Made by a program: the position numbers and the translations under genes
The notes under the pieces: model-generated
The model's database searches: none
What the model saw: only the letters and a program-made list of their open reading frames with translations
Told to the model about the DNA's origin: nothing
DNA from: Panorpa germanica
Taxonomy: Eukaryota > Arthropoda > Insecta > Mecoptera > Panorpidae
Direction: 5' to 3'
Assembly (NCBI GenBank): GCA_963678705.1
Contig: OY783221.1
Span: forward strand, 2,790,001 to 2,854,000
DNA length: 64,000 nucleotides
Shown: piece by piece, positions 51,752 through 64,000 of the stretch
How positions within the stretch are numbered: the stretch's first letter is position 1
How the letters are laid out: every line of letters starts with the position of its first letter

Positions 51752-54134
51752 TTTCTTGATATGGTAGGTGTCCACAGACCACCACGGAAATCAGTCAACA
51801 CATTTTCTTTAATGAATGAAACGTAGGAGACAATGGAGGAGGGAGAAAGCGTATACAGTGCTAACTTGTTTAAATATGTTGACTATTGTCAAGGATAATT
51901 AGGATTTACTAAGTACTAAATCATAAGCCAAGTATAATATTGGCAGAATAGTATTTATTAACAAATATAAGAACAGTATACAATGCAAGATTTAGCTCAA
52001 TGAACTGTTACATTAAGAATGTTATCTCGTAGTGCCTTCGACCAGATGCAAATAAGCCATACACCTTTTTGCAAGGTTACCCACGAGTCAAATTACACCA
52101 CTCACTTCGAGTGGTCCCGATACGCATTCCAGAGTGGTTAATGTTAAGATAAGACTAAAGCCAGAGTAGCACCAGGCTTGTACGGAAGTCTTGGAGAGCA
52201 ATATGGCTAACACTAACAGCATTAACGCAAGGATTCATTCAAGAAGAACCAATGCACACTAAAACTGTTTCGTACGACTTTCCTTCTGCTTCTCGTCTCT
52301 CATACGTTTTATTCATTAAGCAGAATGCGTTACCTGTTTTCCGCGCTAGACTGTGGACACTTACCATTAAACTTTTAGACATTCTACTTTATGTCAATTG
52401 AAATAAAATTAATTTTGGATAGCAACTTTCGGTGCAATTCTTTCTACTTTTAATCCCGATCCAAAATTTGTAATTGTAAACTAATATAATCTTACATAAA
52501 AAAAACGTTATTGACATCATCAGATTTCTCAAAATATATTATGAATCAAACCTAAAAATTAGCTCAGATATAAAATGAAATGTAATAATTAAAATAACAT
52601 TTTACAATAAATGTAAAACAAACAAATTTAAACGATATTTGACAAGATAAAAAATATACGTCATCGAAATATATTCGGGTGTTTGAAGATTCAAAACATT
52701 TTGAATTATCAAAATAATTAAACAGTCACTTATATTTGAAATATCACTTATGAATAAGTGTAAGCCAGTTAATGATAGAGCGGATGTTTTATGTATATAA
52801 ATATATATTATGCTTAGCATTGAATTACGTAACACAGTTAAAAAATACTCGTATGGATAAAATACATGTGAAAATCAAGCACACATGGAGATGCACTGAT
52901 GGCTGTGTCTCATTTGTCATTAAAGTTGTATGTGTTGATAAAGACAAAACAAAATTCATATTCATCAAACTTGTATCAAAACTTGTAACAAAAAAACATG
53001 GATCGAAACAAAATAATAATTAATCTAATGAGGTAAATGTTTGAATTATATAAATACATTTTGTAACTTGTTAAGAACGATTTAAAGAACTGTTTCAAAA
53101 AATTAGGCAATTTTAGTTTATTCAAAGCTTTAAATAAATTTCAACATAAGTAGTCCAATACTTTTGAGCGAGCATAAGTACTAATTTAAGTGACTAATTT
53201 TTACTTATCGAATGGACTTATACCAATAAAATCCTTCCGGAAACTATTACGATCTTTCAAATAAAAAAACAACAGAATTGGAACGGTTGTAAATTTATTT
53301 TATAATTTCTTTCTAATATTGTATGTCATATGCTACTAAAACCTAAAATATTGGAATATATTTTGTAAATGAAGATATGTGACATAAAAAATTAAAAACA
53401 AGTTAGCCAAATCTGTCAATGTTATCATTCCAATTGCTATCATCACTTATCAACTTCAATGACTCTATCATTTACATGTCATATTATGATTCAGTTTTAC
53501 GAGTAAACTTTTGTATATTTTTTTATGTATATAAAACATAGACTAAACATAACTGAAAACTCTGCAGTGTCTAGGCTTCTGTTCACGAATTTATAAGAAA
53601 CTTTTTTTCTATTCGTTTATGAAATAGGCGCTTCATGGCGCTACTGGCCTAAATTTTTGATATAATACAAACGGACCGTAAAAAATGAAACATGAATGGA
53701 CGATTCGAATATCGTAGTATAAACTGTTTATATATTATTTATTATTTTAAGCACGTCTTTATGAATGAATTTACGTGGTCATTGATAAATTTTATAAAAA
53801 AAAATATGTTATTATTCTTTTATGAATTTTTCAATGAAGAAACCCGAGTAATACCTGATAAGGTGCTGGTAAGAAATGTTTCGCGGCTGCCGTACAAGGA
53901 CCTTGTCAGGTCCTAATAGGGTTCTAATCAGATCAATCTGATAGGGTTCATTGAATAGTTTTCTTGAGCTGTCTACATTATTTCTTAAGTAGTAAAATTT
54001 GTTAACGCCTTAAGAACGAATAGAAGTTGACAACTACTACACTTAACACCAGGACTATGTGTTTGCATTTTATTACGACAAAACCATCTTGATGTCATAA
54101 ATAATGTTTCTGTTGTATGAGATATTCTTATAAC
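51752..54134. other. AT-rich intron, no gene
   Basis: No supported gene. The frames at 52602-52835, 52772-53023 and 53692-53916 are short and featureless. Octamers TACTCGTA/TACGAGTA occur at 52846 and 53498. Confidence 0.5.
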
Positions 54135-57043
54135 CAGTGGCGAACTAGCACGAGTGTTAGATTTCTCTATGGCAAGTGCATCCAGATGTATTTCATCTTC
54201 CAATTCGTGAAATGGTGACCATTATTTTTTATTCCTAGTCCACTACTGCTTATAACATGTTAATAAAACTTCGCTAATAATTAACATATTGCTGGCCAGT
54301 GTAGTCTGCAATCCATATTCACTCACCATACGTTTCTCATAAGCATAAATTATTTCCTAGAATTCATAACTTGAATATCTTACTCACACGGATATAATAG
54401 CATAACTAACATAGATAAAATCAGCAAATATTGTTTTGCGAAACTATTTCTCTTAAAGGACTCACAGAAACAAAGACTTTTTGTGGTGAATTATAAAAGT
54501 GTCGTGGTGGCGCCCACCATGGAATTATTATGTACTGTTCTGATTTTGAACATTTTTATGTGAATAACAGTTATGATGTTTTTATTTTAGTATTCGTTTA
54601 TGGGATATTTCCCATGGGTTTTCCGTTGTCGCATAAAATCAAATTGTAATAGTTTTACAAGGAGATGACCGTTTTTATAAGCAAAATGTTATGGACGAAC
54701 ATAAACTTATATATTTTTCCGCAATGCAACGTTATGTTTTTTTATTTTATTTTATTTTCGACTTAGTTTTAACAGTTTTATTTTTTATAATAACTATATG
54801 TAATAAAACAAATGGTTTAAATAAACCAATCCAATATACACGATTCGCCGATAACGATTATTCCGATTATTAATAAAAATGTAGATAAGTAAAATTAAGC
54901 ATGTAACTTACAAAGATTTCCGATTTCGCTGGTACGAATCTAAAACAAATTTAAAATTTTGCTTTATAAAATTAAAAAGTAACAGGTGTTCATAATGAAT
55001 TAGCCGGTTACCGTTTTAACTCTATTAATGTTTTTGTAAAAAATAGTACTCATCCAATTTGTAATTTTAATATTATGTTATCAACTTATGGTACATATAT
55101 GTATAAAACATATAAAAAATAAGAGAAAAAAATACTATAAAACTATAAAAATAGTTGAATACCATAAAAATACATAGCGGGAATATATACTAGTATCGAT
55201 ATTGTAAACACAAAGTCCAGAACACCATTGGACGACCATTCCAGTATTACTGACTCTCCATACCACTCCAGCAATACGCGAAGGATCTAGAAAATAAATT
55301 TTATAGGCTAGTGAGATATATCCACGGTCATAAACTGTAACACACTTGGAACAGGATCCTGTAGGATACCATAGATATGAGAATACAGAATCCAGGATCC
55401 AGGAGTACGGACTGGAACTGGAACTCGAACTGGATGCAGGAATAATGCTTTGGGAATAGATGGTCAACTGGGAATTACATGTTTGAATTTTGGTTATGAC
55501 CAACGCGCTTATAGTATTCAACATAAATAAAGACAGTCTCACACAGGAGGTATTTAGAAAATATGTTTAAATTGGTTTCCTTTTATATGATAGAAAAATA
55601 GTTACGAACAATTAAAAAGATATGTAATTGATACAGATACAGTAACCGAAAGCTAACAAAGTAAAAAACATTTTTATTATTTGTCAAAATAATTTTAATT
55701 AATTTTAAACAACAATTGAAGTCCATCGTGGCTGTAACTTTGATCACTGATTAATTGCGTTTTCTCTGATTTTAAATTTATTTTAATTTTGCATAGACTA
55801 CATTATCTTAGCCACCATACTATACATAATAATAAGATAAATTTACATAAAAATTTGTAACCTTATTTTAGCATTTCCTAAAAACAGTAGTAAGACACTA
55901 ATCTCGTTTCTATAGTATTATTGTTATTTAGATCAGTAATTGTTTATTTTATATTGTATATAATTTAGATCATTAAATTCGTTGACATAAGTGTTAAAAA
56001 AGAGGTGAATATCAAAGTAAAAATGAAGAATAAATATGATTTGTTTATCTAAAAATTTGGGAACTTTTTTTTATTAGAATTCTATTGGTAATTGTAACAG
56101 GTTTCAAGTGTAAGGGCGACCTCACTTGGAAATGTGACTGTCTTTAAACAAATTCGTCTTTGTGGTAGAAAAATAGAGACAACATCATATGAACACATTG
56201 AACAAACAGAGATAACGCTTTGTCTTAAGACAGATTGTCTTAGAACTTAGGCTGCGATGACTAAAATAAAAAAAACATTTAGTAAAACATAAATATATGA
56301 AATTAATTAAAGCAAATTACACATTATTTCTTAATGATGTTTCTGAAATTGACTAACTGATAAAATGGCTTAATTATAGTTCAAAAAAATCTTTGAAATA
56401 ACCAAAGTAGCTGTCACAAATGAATATTATCTTAGTGGGTGTACATCTGACTTGCTCTGTATTGTTAGTCCATAACAATATATCCATATGGAAACACATA
56501 AGCAGTGTATGAACATAAAATATCTAGCACTACCACCAGATACATATATAAGGAAAATATAGCTATATCATAAAAATGTCAATGGTTTATTGCAGGTTGT
56601 TTTTAAAATATGTGATTTCCTTGTAGACTGGACGTGTTATAGTAATGTGCAGTTTGTGGAAAAACACATAAAATCTTCCGAGAAATATACCAACAGTTTC
56701 CTAAAGCTACATAAAACGAAATCAGTTTTCCGGAATATTTTTCTAAAGATAAATCGAAATTTACTTTTACTTTTTATTTTTCTTTTGTTATCACACTTCT
56801 ACATTTTCATGTCATGGAAATTAAAATGGTTCATCATATTATCTGTGGGCTTTTGATAAGAATGATAATATTTCTTAATTATCAAGATATTAATATGTTG
56901 CTCTTTAATTCAATGGCTAACAATTGGTATTGATAGTAACAGATTAACGATTGACAACGAATATTGTTCATGTACTACATGTGTTGTAAAATAAATTAGA
57001 TAATAAAATAACGTATATTCATGATTCTGCTAGTTCGCCTCTG
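54135..57043. mobile_element. Possible decayed hAT element bounded by a 17-bp inverted pair
   Basis: CAGTGGCGAACTAGCAC at 54135-54151 and its near-exact inverse (CTGCTAGTTCGCCTCTG, 57027-57043) match at 15 of 17 positions and face each other 2.9 kb apart, a size fitting an autonomous hAT transposon. Against this, the 8-bp flanks (CTTATAAC and ACTGAAAT) do not match, and no transposase motif was recognised inside. The longest frame inside, minus strand 55135-55542 (135 codons), is serine-rich where it crosses a small tandem GGAACT repeat and is otherwise unrecognised. The two ends may belong to separate elements. Confidence 0.25.
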
Positions 57044-60000
57044 ACTGAAATAGTTGTCAAAAACATTTCCGCCAGAAATAACAAAATAATTTCAATAAAA
57101 ATAGGTTGTCGAAAGTCGAACTAATTTGGTTCACAGGATATCGGAATATTTACGTCATTTATACAAATTTACGCAATGAAAATCAAATTCCATCATGTTA
57201 ATATGTCATCAAAAAAGTTCACTCCCTTTGATTATTATAAATAATTTAATCCATCACTCAATAAAATTCATTTTTCTTACGTATTTCTTTTAAAAATTCG
57301 TGTAAAAATTTCTTGTAAGATTTTCTTTTGACATTTTAATATTCCGAAACATATTCGACTCATGTTGATCATATTTCATAAAAATCTTCAAAGCATATCT
57401 GTTAATTCTCGTCTTATATTAGTCCCGTGTCTTCACGACTGTCCCAGTCCCAACGACACACCAGCTAATCTTCTGGAGTTGGCAAGATGCCCAAAATGCT
57501 CATGAAGTACGAGAATTTAATGTGAGTGCAACTAGTCACTTTAACTTGATACTTTCTTGTTGAATTTTGTCCAAGATTATGACACCATCTTCATAAAGAT
57601 TTACACTCGTGTTAAATGTTTTTGGTTCAGAATTTGATGGCTGGAATTAAAAAACATTTAACATGCCTACGATCGTTGGGCAACGCTACTTATCTAGCAC
57701 AAATCGTTATTACCTCAGCGTCCCGATAACATGGGATGATAAACACTGGTGTTAGAATGGCTTTGATCAACGAAATCCAACGATATCCTATGTTGAACAT
57801 TCAAATAGTGTTTTTGAAAATAGACAAACTGTCATATTTCGAAATCGTAGGTAACGCAGTTATTCAGTAGAAATTGAAACGTCTTGAAATATGGAATCTT
57901 ATTATTAAATTGCGATGATAAGGCATTGGCTCCAGGATGCTATACATTCGGATTCAATTTTCGGACCAGCACAATATTAATTACATGTGGTGCTTCTTAT
58001 ATGTGGACCACACCATTGCACAATAACTTTTTGTTAGATTTAACGTTGATAACAATCACACCCAGAAATTATAGCGCTAGTTAAACAATTAAACCAGTGG
58101 CGGGATCAATTACTTTGAGGACTCTATATACTAATATAATAAATTAAACTATTAAATTAATGTATTACTAAAAAACAAAACTGATCAATAATTACTGAAG
58201 TCCCCCGCATCCTACAGTCTTCCTACTCTGAACTTAAATCTAGAAATATTTCTAAAATTGTGGATGTATTATTAATATATTTTCATTTCTTTTTTTCAGG
58301 TAAGCCGATCAAAATACTTCTTTGTGTTCAAGAAATCAACAAATATATCCTACTACAACATAATTATAGCTATAAGGTAAATTATTTTTCAATTGCAACA
58401 AACAAAAGGGTTAAGAAATTTTGCTTAAAATTGGCATAGTATTTAAGTACAGTGATACCAATTTGGCGCGGGCTTTTTAAATTACAAATTCGCTTTACTT
58501 TTCGAACATACCTCCTACACACCGTACGTCTTACATGTATGTAGGCGCTTAGTCGTGTTGGCAAAGCTCATCAAGCCGAACTAACCCAACATATTGCCTC
58601 TTTACCTACATGTAGCTTTTATGACCTAGTACTTTTTATATAACACCGAAGAATAGTTGACTCATTTACAAGTATTACTCAAGTAAGTACTCAACCACAA
58701 GTATTCTATTTAAATAACTAATGCATGTGAAGCTAAAGGGTAATGTATATAATCTTAATAACGCAGGTAATTTCTTATACTAGCTCGTAGACAAACGCAA
58801 TATATTTAAATGCATAATAACTTCATAAATACACATAAATACCGCATAAATATTTCATTACGTTTCAGATAAAAATAATAATTACTAAATAAATCTCACC
58901 ACCATTACTCGTACTTAGCATGTACATTAAATATGAACGTACTTGTATATTATGCAAATGAAATAAAAATATTAATATTAAAAAAAGTGTACTTTATAAA
59001 CGTGATGTAAACGATATAATTCTCACATAACTGTTGTTATAGTCGCGTTGTAGACATGGTACTCATGGTACTCTACTGGGTGCACAAGGAGAGTAAGTCT
59101 GTATAATTAAAACATAAAATTGATAACGATATCAACATCATAGTAACAAATAAGTTGACGCCTGTAACCACTAACATGAATGCTGTCCGTGTGTGGCTTA
59201 ACAGGCGCTCTCAAGGGCTGTTAGGGTACTCTACACTCTACGGGGCTCTACGAGAGCTTTCTGATGGCGTAGACCTGTAGTGGAGGTGGTAGTGATTGAC
59301 ACAGGGCGTCAGATACAAGAGACTACTATAAAAATGTTGTGAGTCTACTAAACCTGGAACTATTCTGACTACATTGGTTCGTTTGGATTCACAAGGTCAG
59401 AAAAAGACAGATGTGTGACAAAGATACACGCCTATCGTGTATCGACGGTTCCAATGTGTCAGTAATATAATAATGACTCGATTAATATTACTATATGTTT
59501 ACGTAAATGCATTTTAAGTTCAAATATTTCGAGTAGAGCAGATATGCGTGTTCAGGGACACTTTTGAAGTTGAGATTGGTTATGTGTTTGTACCGTTTAC
59601 AGAATACAACTGTCGCAAATCGTCGAATTAGCTTAAATAAGTTGTGGTACCTTGAAGAAAAGATAGTGATTATAAAAGGTCATTTAAAACAAAAAGTAAA
59701 GATATATATGTGACGTCACAATACAGTAAAATATAATAACCCAGGACTGAACCAATAGCATCAAGATGTAGATCTTTTTATGTCTGTTGTAGATTTATCG
59801 AAAAAATTAAAAGTTAAAATCGTCGGTTTCGATTTTTTTGGTTTTTGATAAATTAACTACTTTAGTAAATATAATTCAGTTTTTAAATGTCCATTAGTAA
59901 TGATTTTCAAAAATTTACATTGACGTATACAAGTGCCCCTTAAGTTGAAAAGTAGTCCATACGAAAGAAAACGTTTTCCTAGCAGCCTTGTATCTGAGTT

Positions 60001-60103
60001 TTAGCTTGAGTTCTCATTTAATTTGATATTGCACCTTAGCAGATATCAAGGAGTCTTACTGACGGTAAAAATTATTGTGAAGCAGGTTTAATCTGTCTGA
60101 AAG

Positions 60104-60128
60104 CTCTCTCTCTCTCTCTCTCTCTCTC
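60104..60128 (+). repeat. (CT)n microsatellite, 25 bp
   Basis: Pure CT dinucleotides. In insects CT/GA tracts can bind GAGA-type factors and mark open promoters or enhancers; here there is no other support for that. Confidence 0.95.
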
Positions 60129-61311
60129 AATAGAAATATGAACTATCATAATTTTTCTGAAACGTAATAAATCACTACCTCCTCCACTATTCTTACTTAG
60201 CTCCGCGTTCAGTCGTTGTTGCGTGTCTCTTTAGAATGTGCGTGCTATATTGTTGACTACAACAAAAACTTGTTCTCAGTGTTTCTCAAAAACCCAAAGC
60301 TTTAAATAAACCCCTTAAATGCGGTCTTAACATCATAATTAAACAGTTTTAGAATCACTTTTAGAGTGAAGTAAATATAAAATATTATAAAAATAAATAA
60401 ATATCGTGATAACTAGTCGTCGAGTCAACGTGATGTCAACGTCAACACGAAAACCGCGAAGTTTACAAGTCTGTGGTGTGAACAACGCCATAGAGCCATA
60501 GAGGATGTATAACCATGGACGACATGAAACGAAATACCTGAATGGAAAACAGCTGTTACTAAACCTAAACCTATGTAGTGAGACGTCAAAGTAATCGTAC
60601 ACAAATTATTGATATCGCACGTCAGCGTTGGATAAAACCATTAGAATTATTAATTCAATGAGCAATGTTATAGATTACAAAATATTCACTACTAAATCTT
60701 ACATGCATTTTTTTGTCCAGTATAAAGTTATTAAAGATTTCTTAGGACTTACGTCCAAGAAGCAAACACATATTCCCTGATCAGACCGTCAAGTCAGAAT
60801 TAATTCACTAGTCTGACGTAGTATTTATATGGACAATAACGCAGCAATTAATAACTCAAATTATCATTTTATACCGATCTTATATGATTTATGAATTGGA
60901 CAGTTTCAAATTGTATAAATTCAAAAGATATAAATAATAGTGTATTTAAATGTTAAGTAAATTAGATTATATTCAGAATATTTAATATAAAACATTTATC
61001 AAATAAATGTAATGACCGGTACAGATGTTAAAAAACATAAAATAACAAGAAAATTTCAACCGACTGACAGTTCAGATAGGTTCTTCCTGTTAACCTTGCG
61101 TCTTACGTCTGACACCCCCCACGAGTATGGTATATCTTTTGCCCTTTACCTTTAGGGCTTGTATCTTATAAACTATAAAATAAATTTAATATAATAAACG
61201 AATTATATTACGTTTCTCTATATTCTTTTAAAATGCAAATGACCTTATAACACGGTTTATGAGAATTGAATTAAGGCGCGCGCTTGTCTCGTGCCCGTTG
61301 CATTGTGGGAG

Positions 61312-61370
61312 GCTAATGCTAATGCTAACTGCACCTGCACCTAACTGCGCCTGCGCCTGTGCCTGAGCCT
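61312..61370 (+). repeat. Degenerate hexamer array (GCTAAT / TGCNCC)
   Basis: GCTAAT units give way to TGCACC, TGCGCC, TGTGCC and TGAGCC units over about 59 bp, with a CTAAC interruption. It is GC-rich for this window and next to a GGCGCGCGC stretch (61275-61283). Confidence 0.75.
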
Positions 61371-61596
61371 AATCTGATGTTACTGATTCGATTGCGTTGG
61401 AGCAACGTGTTTTTTTTCTGCATTCATGCATCTGCTCTTCCTCATAAACTATTCAAGATGCATATTTAGTTTCTCGTAAATCATTCGGAATAAGATATTG
61501 TTGTGTGCACAAGAAAAATTATTAATGATGCAATTCGCGCCAGGTTTTTCTTTGTTTAAATTATTGTTATTCTTATTCGTTGATACCAGAGAATAT

Positions 61597-61677
61597 CACA
61601 ATGGGCTAGAAAACAATGTATTACTTTCTATAAAACTGTACTATATATTGATAAACTTAGCTATCAGAACCTCAAAG
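61597..61677 (+). repeat. Dispersed repeat family H, copy 2
   Basis: Matches 16171-16253, including TGTACTATATATTGATAAA and AGAACCTCAAA. Confidence 0.6.
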
Positions 61678-62825
61678 CTCCTTTATTCCTTTTAAAATAA
61701 ATCGCAATATTATATAAGATACAGTAGAACCTATTTTTTTTTTTTTGAGTTTTTGTATTATTGAATTTGCTTGAATATGAATATAGTTTTAATGAAAATA
61801 TAGTTTTAATAAACATAAATCACTTAATAAATAAATGTGAACGATTAAAATAAATTTGTGTGAACCGCTGCAGACGATATTACAGCAAGTGAGATATTTA
61901 AAGAGAAACATAGAGTACAAAATTGAATTCAAGTACTAAATGTTTATTTTATTAAATATTACACTATTGTCGAATTAAATCCATTCTAAAACTATTCTAT
62001 AGAAAAAAATAGTAGCAAGAAAAAAATATTTGTTCTTTTAGCTATTTTTTTAAGGAATTTATTGAACTTTATTCAAAAAAATATTGATAGCTATGAAAAA
62101 TCTAAATTGGGGTTGAATTTGCAGTTATATGTTACAGTGTACCGTTCATTTTCTTTTTATTTTAATATATGATTACGTCAATTTTCAAAAGTTATTGGCA
62201 CCTTAAACATTTATAAACATGTACAAAACATAATTTACAACTTATAGATACGAGTATGGGTACTTAAAATAAAGAGATGAAATTAGTTTTATTGATAAAA
62301 TCATTAAGGTTTTTCAGACTTTCCCTGCTTTCAAATATCTGCGTGTATTCCTGAGGCATATACCGTCCATTCGATTCAATACTCAGTTAACTCATACATG
62401 CAACTAAAAAAAAAAAATTCTAATGCTAATAAAACTTTTCCTAAATCGCTGTAATACTTGGAGATGTCTGACTAATGAACGGGATATATTAGTATATATT
62501 TAAAAAAGAAATCGATTTAAAAAACCGAATACGTAAGGACATTGAAGTACAGATCGTTCAAACTTTGTATCAAGAAATAAATGTCCCAAGACTTAAAAAG
62601 ATAAAATATTGTTTCAAATTATGAAAATCACAACCAATTATAATAAATATAATAATAATGTATAACTAAATAATGAATTTCAAGGTGTGATATTCAATTA
62701 AGAAAATACTACTAGTGTTTTCAATTATAATAAACTATTAATTAATTTAATACAAAATATTATCTAAAATGTGTCAAAACACCTATTTAATTATCTTATA
62801 AATAATTCATAATTAAATAAAAACA

Positions 62826-62843
62826 CCAACCAACCAACCAACC
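62826..62843 (+). repeat. (CCAA)n microsatellite
   Basis: Four and a half CCAA units; short simple repeat. Confidence 0.9.
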
Positions 62844-64000
62844 CTGCGACGTATACACAACACCTTGGTTTTTAATTTATTACTTCTAAACACATTTCTA
62901 TGTTAATATTTTTAATATGATGAACTTTTATTTTTTTATATATTTTGTATGAAACGATATCACGATGGGGCGTCCGCCGTTCGGTACCGACGTCCGTCCT
63001 CTTCTGTATTATACGCCCAGGTATAATAATTAATAAATAACACATAATTAATGCTGTCATCAGTTGTTAGTAACCTAGGTGCCTAGTGGATAGAGACAGT
63101 TATGTTACCTGCGTTTATTTTTTACACACTCCGTGAGCATAAAACAGACTTAATAACTTTATTTATTTTCATTATGTTGTTGGTACTGAATGATATTATT
63201 ATGTATCATTGTTGTAGTTCAGATGGATTATGGACAAAATACTTTGACAGTGAGAGAAATTTTGCAATTATTTAACAAAACAATTATATAACAAAACATC
63301 GAAACACATGCAACGCCAACAACATGAAACTACAGATTACAAATTTATTGGAAAGTATAATACAACTTCTATCTCTTTCCTAAATTAAAATCTGCGTTAA
63401 AAGGAACAAGATTTGAGTTCGTTGAAGCTATGAAAAAGAAAGACTTTCAACACTGTTTCGAGTAGTGGAAGTTTCATGGAGTGTTATAGGGGTAGAGGAA
63501 GGGTGTATATTGAAGGGGGTAATAAGTAAATATGTACGAAATCGAAATAAAATACAAATGTATAAAAATTGCACACGTCTTATCTTATGACTATATGAAG
63601 AAACTGACTCAATATAGATCAAAACCATCATAAAAAGGCAAACAGAAAAGGTTTACAGCACTAGAAAACATATGGGACAATACACACACGACAGCCTATC
63701 CTTCAAAATCAAATAGAGACTACTGAAAGACACAATTCTCTAGGCACATGTTACACAAAACAGATAGATACATATTTCTTTTTTACTAAAACATCACCAC
63801 AGTAAAGTATGGTTTTTAAATCACATTTTTCTACACAAACACATAAGACAAAATATAATACTCGTACAAGACAACAACTAGAATTAAGAAAGAGGTTATA
63901 AAATTGTAAACATTTGAACAATAAAGTTTTTGAATTTGAAGTAAAATAAATTAAAAAATATTTCTAGGACAAAACAATTAAAATTTATAGGCAAAAAAAA

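Larger units (their letters stand above)
57044..64000. other. AT-rich intron to the window end, no gene
   Basis: No exon recognised. It contains a CAGTGGCG motif at 58095-58102, a GC-richer single-copy region at about 59170-59310, a CRE palindrome at 59711-59718, the microsatellites and hexamer array listed separately, and repeat H copy 2. It ends in a short A run at the window boundary. Confidence 0.55.

Noticed and set aside
55135-55542. 135-codon minus-strand frame, the longest in the window
   Set aside because: Its serine run comes from a small GGAACT tandem repeat. The rest matches no family I know, and no splice sites or promoter context support it. A proteome search would settle it.

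Overview
The window looks like nuclear DNA of an insect, most likely a moth or butterfly. It is very AT-rich, has almost no long open reading frames, carries eukaryotic splice and core-promoter signals, and is littered with short decayed transposons (hAT-like and TA-inserting MITEs, a mariner end, Jockey-like and RTE-like non-LTR tails). The lepidopteran call is an inference from composition and repeat style, not from a diagnostic gene. There are no bacterial operons, rRNA, convincing tRNA or CRISPR arrays.

Only one host gene is supported. Positions 2500-2572 (+) encode a short first exon beginning MSRRKQARPIRHLEGEEA and ending at a consensus splice donor (GTGAGT at 2573). The N-terminal MSRRKQxxP peptide is the NuRD-recruiting (RBBP4/7-binding) signature of a group of zinc-finger regulators: SALL/spalt, FOG/u-shaped, BCL11 and ZNF521-type proteins. 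Which one this is cannot be decided from exon 1. A plausible core promoter (TATA-like box 2172-2178, initiator near 2201) lies about 300 bp upstream. No second exon was recognised, so everything from 2573 to 64000 is probably a first intron of at least 61.4 kb.

The rest is intronic AT-rich DNA with dispersed repeats. The main ones are: three copies of a TA-inserting MITE with 44-bp terminal inverted repeats (13901, 23351, 49985), the last split by an RTE-like insertion; one complete and two truncated copies of a second TA-inserting MITE (26460, 25033, 38696); two hAT-type MITEs (43612, 51358), one with a 7/8 matching 8-bp target duplication; 3' ends of Jockey-type retrotransposons at 29421-29860 and 36830-37647, the latter being two elements nested in opposite orientations, each with target-site duplications; two RTE-like 3' fragments (10308, 36600); and a mariner end (11456) next to a 130-bp AT microsatellite. 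At 35127-35460 lies a minus-strand retrocopy of a polyadenylated transcript: 45 in-frame C-terminal codons, a stop, AATAAA, a 25-nt tail and flanking direct repeats.

The least explained signals are the octamer TACTCGTA/TACGAGTA, which I count at least 16 times where composition predicts about two; a cluster of GATA sites at 20917-20962; and a 17-bp inverted pair at 54135 and 57043 that could bound a decayed 2.9-kb hAT element. I found no convincing new molecular system. The window is best read as the promoter, first exon and giant first intron of a developmental zinc-finger gene.
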